Positions 53,615 through 62,600 of a DNA stretch of 64,000 nucleotides are shown here, one piece after another. This DNA is from a virus. Below the pieces are notes generated by a model. It was not told the origin of the DNA. It saw only the letters and a program-made list of their open reading frames with translations, and ran no database searches. Position 1 is the stretch's first letter; each line of letters starts with the position of its first letter. A program made the translations under genes and the position numbers. The DNA lies in IMG/VR virus record IMGVR_UViG_3300044642_000074, positions 1 through 64,000 of that record; one strand, given 5' to 3'.

Positions 53615-56600
53615 ATGATAGAAAACCTTTTTGAACAAGGCTTAGATAACGTTGACGTTCCTGAAAACTTGGAAGAAACTCCAGGTTTAGAACTTGGTAA
53701 TCTAGATCAGCCTGAAAGTCCTGAGCAAAGTCCATTAGGAACACCTGCTCCTGTTCAATCTACACCTTCGGTTGATCCTCCTACAAAGAAGTATAAGTCT
53801 TATGAGGCTGCTTTGGATGCTGCAGAACTTGGGGCTAAAAAGTTTTTTCCTTTTGCTGATACTGACTTCTTAAGATCCAAGACTGTTTCTGGTGATCGTG
53901 CCAGAAAGTATAACGATATGGAATATGGCTACCGTTATGGTGTAGACATGGATGACTTTTACGGGGAGATGGAAAGTCCGCTAACTACTTTTGCTAAAGG
54001 AGCAGGTAGATTTGTATTAGGTGTAGGAACCAAAGTAGGACAAGGTGCAGGTTTTCTTTTAGGTCTTGCAAACCCTCAGAATTGGGATGAAGATATTATT
54101 ACAAAAGCTTCCGATAACGGTATTACATATTTATTTGACCAGCTGGACGAAAAGACCAAGCAAGATTGGTTACCTACTTTTCAAGAAGCAGCTGATAGAG
54201 ACAAAGGTTTTTGGAATAAGTTTTTTACAGATGGGGATTTTTGGATGACTGATGCTGTAGACGGTGCTGCATTTCTAGTATCTGCATGGGTACCGGGTAT
54301 GGCATTGTCTAAGTTAGGTCTAGGAACAAAGTTAGCTCAAAGTCTTTCAGGTCTTAGACTTGGTGTTGGCGGAGCTGAAGCTGCTGTAGAAGGAGCAGCC
54401 ATGACACAGAACTATCTTACTAAAGCTAACAGTATCTTCAAAACAGGTATTGATAAGTTTAATGCTTGGGCTTTAGCAACAAGTTCTGAAGCTATGTTTG
54501 AAGCTGCAGAAGCAAGAAGGGGTATTATAGACTCATTGACTTATGATGAGTTTGGACGTTTGAAAATTAATCCTGTTACAGGAACTCCATATTCAGAAGA
54601 TGAGAAAAGAAAGATTGCCGGTGGAGCTGCTCAGAATAGTTTCTTACTTAATGCTGCTTTGCTTGCTGGTACAAATGCTTTAGAACTTAGATGGATAGGC
54701 TCTATGTTTGGAGCTGGAGAAAGAGCTGCTGTTAGTGGAATAACCGGTGCAACTAATCTTACAGACCGTATGGTTGCAGAACAGGCAGTAGGTAAGTTTA
54801 GTAAGTTTTTATCATCTGGTAAGGGTGCTTTTTTAAGTGGAGCTACACAAGGTATTCTTGCAGAAGGTTTTGTAGAAGAGAATGCTCAGCTTGCTATACA
54901 GCGTGTAAATCAGCAGTATGGTATGCAAGGTAAGGTTGCTGAATTTGGTAACCTTGGAGACTTTATAACTCAGTTTAAGAATCAAACCTTCAATGCTTTA
55001 ATCGGCAAGGACCCAGAGGCTGCTACTAGTATAGGTATTGGTGGTATTCTTGGTACGCTAGGAGGTGGTATATCTTCTACAATACAACAGCGTAAAGATA
55101 GAACTCTTACAGAACAGGTAATAAATGCATATAACTTAGCCCAGGATAACTGGCTTAAGTTTGGTAACATATATAAAACTCAAGATGTATTTACTGTAGA
55201 TGAACAGGGTACTACTGTAAAAACACAGCAGGTAGTCTTTGATCAAAACGGGGAACCTGTAGTTGATCAAGAAAAACTGTCGGGTGCTTTAACAGGTTAT
55301 ACTGCAGTAACAGCTGCACTAGATGAAGCTTCAAAACTACAACCAGGTTTTCAAAGAGATATACTTAGAGACACTGCTTTTGCAGATTTTGTAACAGCTC
55401 ATATTAATGCTGGTATAGAAAACACTGTTATAGATAAACTTAACAGTCTTCAAAAAGCTTCACCTCAGGATCTTGCAAAGCTTGGATTTACTGTTGGTGA
55501 AAACGCAGAGCAGCAGATCAATAGGTATAAGAACCTAGCATCTGCTATTATCAATCAGAACAAACTGATTAACTCTGATATCTTGGTTGACAATAGCCAG
55601 GAAGATAAAGCCCGTAAAAATTATTTATTAAAGCTTGCTGCTGACCAGGCTGTATATAAGAGCTTGGTAAATGAGAACCAGACAGCCCTAACCGAGATAC
55701 AGAATCAGTTAGTTACTTCTGAGAATTCTTCATTGTCAGATGGTTTAGTAGAACAGCTTAATGAGCTTGCTCAAAGGATCAAGTCTCAGGAAGAGATACT
55801 TCAGGAAATGGGTACTAGTCCTGACACTGGTATTCGTAAGCAGGTAGCTAATCAAGTACTTGATGAGCTGAAGCAAAACTACGAACAGTTAGAAAAAGAT
55901 AATACTACAACTATTCAGAGTCTTAAAAAAGACAAGGATGGTTTTTATGAATATGAAAAACCAGGCCGTAATATACCTGGTGTATATGATCAGTACAAGA
56001 AGAAAGTAAGATTAAAAGGTGAACTGCAAAACCAGATTAAGTTAAATGGCCTTGAGTGGTCTAAGTATGCTGATACTAAAAACGGTAAGCAGAACTTTTT
56101 ACAGATGTTCAAAGAGGACATTGTTGATCCTTTAACTCAAGCCGCAGCTGAAGCTCAGGACGCACAGTCTCAACTCGGAAAAACAATTACTCTTACTGGC
56201 ACAGATGCTAACGGTAATCCTAAAGCAATAGATATAACCGTAGGTAAACTGTACGTTGGTAAGTTTACCAAGTCAGAAAGATACAGAGGCAAGCAGATTG
56301 TATCTGTATTTAATAATGATAAGATTAAGATATTAGATATATCAGAGGATGGCTCTACCGTTACTATAAAGGCTAATGGAGAGGTTATGGAAATGTCAGC
56401 ACAAGAGCTGGCAGATATTGCTATACCAGAAAACTGGAGAGCGTTTGATTCTTTAACTGATGATCAGAAACTTTATTTGACCCTGCGTAACCAAGTAATT
56501 GAGTACAGGGTTTTAGAACGAGATGCATCAGGTAAACCTATAAAACAAGCTAATGGTAAGTACAAGACACGCGTTGTAAAAGGACGTGTGGCTATGAATA

Positions 56601-59600
56601 AGAACAGAACTGATCTTTTATTTACATATATAGACCCTACTACTAACAAGAAGAAGTTTGTGGACTTTGACATGAGGTATGTAGTAAATCAGGAGTCTCT
56701 TGAAAAACTTCTTACCCCTCAGCAGTTTTCTGTTAAATCTCAGGAGGAAAAGGTTAAACAAAAGTATGAGACTCAAAAGCAGTTTCTTACAAACCTTATT
56801 ACTGAAACCGAAGCTAAGCTAGCTGATGCAGATACTCGTCGTCAGGCTAATGTTCAGGAGTTCCAGAAGCTGGAAGAAGATCTGAAAGGTATGAGAGAAA
56901 TGCTTGAAGAAGCTGTTTCATTCCTTGAAAAGAATCCTTATACCCGTGGCAGAAAAAGCAATGCGTACAAGTCAATGGAAGAATTGTCTCAGCAGCTTAC
57001 TGATGAGATCAATAAAAAAGAGACCCAGCTTGCTGCTTTGCAAAAAGAAAAGGAAGATCTAACCAATCTTCTTGAAGCTCTTAAGAGCACTAATGAACTT
57101 TACTACCAAGGTCTTATTGAGTTGGAAGAGACTAGCCAGCCGTTTCTGGCTGATCAGTCCGGATCTATATTTGCTCAAGAACAGGCTGACTTGGAAACTG
57201 CACAAGACAATCAGGTAACCAGACGCTTTAACAGCTCTGAGTTAGAACAGATGATTGAGCAGACTGAAACTGAGGTAGAACTTATTGACGATAGAGTAAA
57301 CTATTTACAGGGATATATTAACCAGCTGAAAAAAATGCTGGATAAAGTCCTGGTATTTAAAGATGTAGCTGATGCGTTGATGGAGATCACTGATCGTGAG
57401 CAGCTTCGTAACGCTCTGAAGATGCTAGAAGACCAGAGCTCTGTTCTTGCAGACAATACTGATGTAACCAAAGTTGGTGATATACTTTTACCTTCTGCTC
57501 CTGTTGAGAACATAGCTCCTCAGGTAACTGATGTAATAAAGAAAGAAATTGTGAAGGCTCTCCGTAAAGGACTTGCCCGTGGAGATAAAGGTATAGAAGC
57601 TCAGTACACCCTTGAGTTGATTCAACGTTTAAAGGATTCTGTACAAGAGATGGATGATCTCATTCAGAAAAGAGATGAGCTTGCTCCTAAGTTAATCAGA
57701 CTAGAAACTGCCCTTCAGCAGAAGCAATTGCTTACTAGCTTGCAGGAAAGAGTAAACTTCTTAAAGACTATACAGGAAGGATTACTTGCCCAGTATGAAA
57801 TACGTCAGCAGGAAATACTTACCCAGCGTCAAAGTAAGACAGCTGAGGTTGTACAGAACCAGATGATGGGGGACAAGCTTGCTGATGAGGAAGTATCTCA
57901 GGATTCTGAAACGTACAACTTTGATGTTAAGAAGCCTCTTTTAGCAGTACATGGATTATTTACTACTGCCGGTAGGCACTTTGTAGATGATGCGGATACA
58001 GAGCTGAACATGGAAAACAATAACGCCCTGTTCTATAAGTTATCTGCAATGGCCGATTTGCTTACAGATGAGTTTTACTTGATGCCTGTAACTGCAGAGA
58101 ATGATACGTTTGGTATCAGACGTCCTGATGTTTACGGGGATGATATCAAGTTGGTTGTAGTAAAGAAAGTAGGTAATGAGTTTAAGTTTGTAGATGCAAA
58201 CGGTGAGGTTTTAGAAAATCCTACTAAAGAAACTTTAGTATATACTTCTATGCATGGTAATGCTACCATGTTTGGAGATAACGTACAGGCCGCAGTAGAC
58301 AGTGTAAAGAACAGCTTTACTACAAAAGGTCTGACTGATGCTGAGATCCTGGATCATATTAAAAGATTCAAAGCATTCAGAGATAAGATCAAAGCTGATA
58401 TAGAAGCCGGAAGACCTGCTTATGTACCTGTAATGGGTAAGAGCAAGGGTGTGCAAGTCTTTGTAGAAAAAGACGCTAGTGGTCTACCTCAGGAACTTCC
58501 TATGGAAGGAAGACTAATCAGTGAAGACACTGCTGACTATACTAACATGACCCACCCAGATGGGCAGGGTATATCTTTAGTAGTGTCTACTTTAAAAGAT
58601 AACACTGCTGTGGATGTAAAACCCGGTCGTGTTATAATGCAAAAAGCAGACGGTACCGGATTCCGCGTATTTAACCGTCAGCTTTCACAAGAAGAAAAAG
58701 ACAACTTTATAAATACACTAAAGGTTCTTACTGGCTTATTGGCTAGAAAGAATTCTACTACAAGTCCTCTGTCTAAGCAAGAGGCTTTGGATCTTAGTGA
58801 TGTTCTTACTTACTTGAACGGTTTAGTATTCTGGACTAAGCAGGATAGTATAAGTCAAAGTGAGAATAAGTTTTATATTAACCAGGACAATGGTATGCTT
58901 TACCGCGGCACCAATGCTGTAGCACTTACAGCAGATGCTATTGAAGCAGCTAAAGAAACTCTTACCAAGGATCTTTACCACCAGGTTAATAACAACCTGG
59001 TTAAACTTAATGATCCTTTCTTCCAGGTTATTGTAGATGAGAACATGAAGATCAGTAAGGTAGAGTACCAAAACTATGTGCATTACTTACTGGGTACTCA
59101 GGACATGAAGGGACAGAATCGTAGACTCGGTACACCAGTGGTCTATACCAATACTCCTGCATATAGTCCTGATGACTTGACACCTCAACTTAAGAGCGTA
59201 TTCTTTACTTACCAGGATCCTGATAATCCGATCATCCCTAAGGTTACCGTTACACAGAATAACATAGCGTTTCCTGCTGCACAGGCTCAGCCAAACGGTC
59301 AGCCAGTAGTAGGTACTGCAGCTACTGGATTTGTAATTAATCCTGCTGCTTTTGGTGCAACGGCACCTGCAGCATCTCAGCAGCAGACTCCTGCTCCTGC
59401 AGTTGCTGCCCAGAATCCTTTTATATTTAATCCTGCCGGTTTTACAGCTCAGCCTCAGGCACAACCTGCAGCTCAGCCACAACCCGCTGTTCCTGGTTTT
59501 GTATTCAATCCTAATCAGCCAGTACAACCTCAGTCTACTACTCAGGCTCCGGCCAATCCTTTTATCTTAAATACTGCAGAGTTTGTTGCTCCTCCTCAAC

Positions 59601-62600
59601 CGGTATTTCCTACAACTCAGACAGCAACACCTGGTGCAAGTACTCTGATAAGTACCATACTTTCTGATCAATATCAGCAAAGTATGCCTAGCATGTCTGA
59701 CCCTAGTACCAAGGTTAGCAATGTGTACAGAGAAGCTCTGGATACTTTGAAGAAAAGAGAAGACTTTAAAAAGGTAGCTAAATGGTTTAGTGAGAAACTT
59801 CCACAGATTTCTGTAGAGAAAGTAGCTGAGCTTATTGACGGTATTGCATGGGGGGCATTTAAAAACGGTGCGGTATATATATCTGAGAATGCAGAAGAAG
59901 GTACTGGTTTCCACGAAGCTTTTGAAGCAGTGTGGGGTAGTTATCTTACTGTAGAAGAACAGATGGAGCTTGCAAAAGCGTTCCGTTCTTTAGAAGGAGA
60001 GTTTACTAATCCGTTTACTAAAGAGACCAAACCTTACAGCCAGGCTTCTATGTACGATGTACGTGAGATGTTAGCTGAGGGTATGAGAGATTATATGTTA
60101 GAAAGAAGTACTTACGGAGGTAAGATACTTGCTTTCTTTAAAGAACTATGGAATGCTATTAAAGCACTAGTAGGACTTGGAAACATTAATGAAGCTGAAG
60201 AGCTAATTAATAATGTCTATAAGTCTATTAATCAGGGTAAGTACGTCAATGCTAAACAGGTTCGTGACGTTAGCATGATGGGTACAGCTTACAGTCAGGC
60301 TATCCCAGGTACTACGCAGGAGTTTAGTACACAGTTTACTGAAGGACTTACCGGGTTCTTCTTTATGAATCTGTATGCTAGCCAAAAGAATATTGACAGC
60401 TTACTTGATAAGTATTCAAATACCAACCAGCTTCTGAAACAACTCTTTGTTCAGAGTTTGGAAGACATGAAATCTTACCTGGTTGGACCTATGTCTAACT
60501 TTGCTCAGCGTTATGTTAACGTAGCAAGAAAGCAACTTGGTCGTGACCTTACACAGGATGAGCTGAACTTCTTATATACTCAGTATCTTAACCAGGATAG
60601 AAATGCATACCAGATAGAGCAGGCCTTCGGTCAGCCAAAGTATGTGTATGATAACCTAAAAGCATCTCTGAAGAAGTTTGGTTTGCAGTTTAAAGAATTG
60701 ACAAGCCAGGAAGATGAGGAGTTTATTAATAATAAAGAAGAATCTGTAACTGATGCTTTAGGTATCCGTGATGCTATTTTCATAGACCCCCGCAGACTTA
60801 CTGCAGTAAACTTCAGAATGTTACTTGGGTCTTTGACTTCAGATACCTATGACAGTGCATACAAGTCAGACACTAACCCGATGGGTATTGTGTTTGAAAA
60901 AAATAATCTTGGTCTTCCCAAGCTAATTGACTTTGATAATGTTCATAACATGCTTATCAATGAGCTTAATGGATCTGCTTCCCGTATTGAGGGAGGTAAG
61001 TTCATTGACGCTTTGACCGAGATGATGAACAAGCTTGATAAGAAATATAAAAACATTAACGGTACTTATAAGCCTGGATACGTATGGATCCAGCGTCTGA
61101 AGAACCGTTTGAAATATGCCGGTACTGAAGGAAGTTATTTTACAACTGCTAACATTACTGCAGATGATATAGCCTTGATGATCGGTTTTGAGAAGAGTTT
61201 GCTTAACAAGCAGAACCTTCCTGTAAAGACTATTATTGGAGAGAACGGTTACATCTTTGATACAGATCCTATTCAGACAAACTCTGAAAGCAAGATCCGC
61301 GAAGAGTGGGAAAACAATGTGATGACAAGTACTCAGCCTTTGTCCCGTAAGAGTCAGTCTAGTTTATTGGGTGTGGATGACAAGGGTATGATCGTTATTG
61401 ATCGTAGCAGCTACGCATATGCCGGTAACCCTGCTGATACAAGCAAGCCACACTTGTCTATGTCTAGACCTACGTTTAACCAGATAATAGAAATACTATC
61501 TGAGTTTGGAATTAAGTTTACGGCTAGCAATGAGGAGCTTAAGAAGCATAAGGTTGCTATTAACAGATCTTATAGTGCGATCAGGGAAAAGATCATAGAC
61601 GGTACTATTTCTACCATGCAAGATCTTTATGGTCGCAACGTAGTTAACAAGGCCATCACTGACCTAGTGGAAATCCAGGCAGAGTACAGTGCAGAGGATA
61701 ATGTACTAATGCATTTAACTGCAGAAGGTAAACCTCAGTACTCTATCACACTACCTTCCAACATTACATATGTACTTAACTCATTGAATGATGCTAAGAA
61801 TCTTGCTGACTTTGTAAGCAGCAATCCTCAGTTTGGTTTTGTAGACCAGAGCGGAAATGTTGCACTACATCCTTACCAAAGCAGAAGCTTGTTGTTAAAA
61901 CCAGGTGGGCTGATATTTGATGCAGATGGAAACAAGCGTCTTGATATGGATGTAAAGTACCATCTTATTTCTGGTGTGGCTGCTCAGGACAGTGACGGTA
62001 CAAATACGTCTGACCTGACTTACCCTGACCGTGTAATGCAGGAAATACATTACTTACTTAAGAATATTCACTATACTATTATCAACTCTGATAAGTCTAC
62101 AGAGTTTGCTTTAGGACTGAACAATAGTTTTGTCAGCTTTAGAGAAGCATCTGCCGGCATTGATTCAGCTGACTTTAGTAAGGTAATTAATATTTACATG
62201 GATCAGCTAGAAGATGAAATAGATTCAGCTGTCCGTGAACAGGAGCTTCCTAGTAATATACAATACTATTCTAAAGAAGTTAAGCAGCTTGGTCACTACA
62301 GGGATATCCTGGGGCCCGCGTTAGTAAAAGAGTTTACTGATAAGGTTCTTAAAAAGAAGATGACCAAGCAGGACTTCATGAACAAGCCTGCTGTACAGGC
62401 TGCTATAAAGAACCATATTACTGGTCTTGCTAGTGAGACCTTACAAGGCCTGATTGATCTAGATATTATTAAAGCTACCCAGGTTGGAACAACAACTGCA
62501 GGAAAACCTGTATTTGAATACAGCACCAAGGCTATCAGTCAGGAGCAGTTGTCTTTACTGAAGCTTGATGGTAGCCAGATGAACCAGGCAGATATAGAAT

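Noticed and set aside
61900-61960. DADGNKRLDMD in the giant protein as a polymerase active site
   Set aside because: Spacing and context differ from the DFDGD-type motif expected for crAss-like virion polymerases. It could be a calcium-like loop; not enough support for catalysis.
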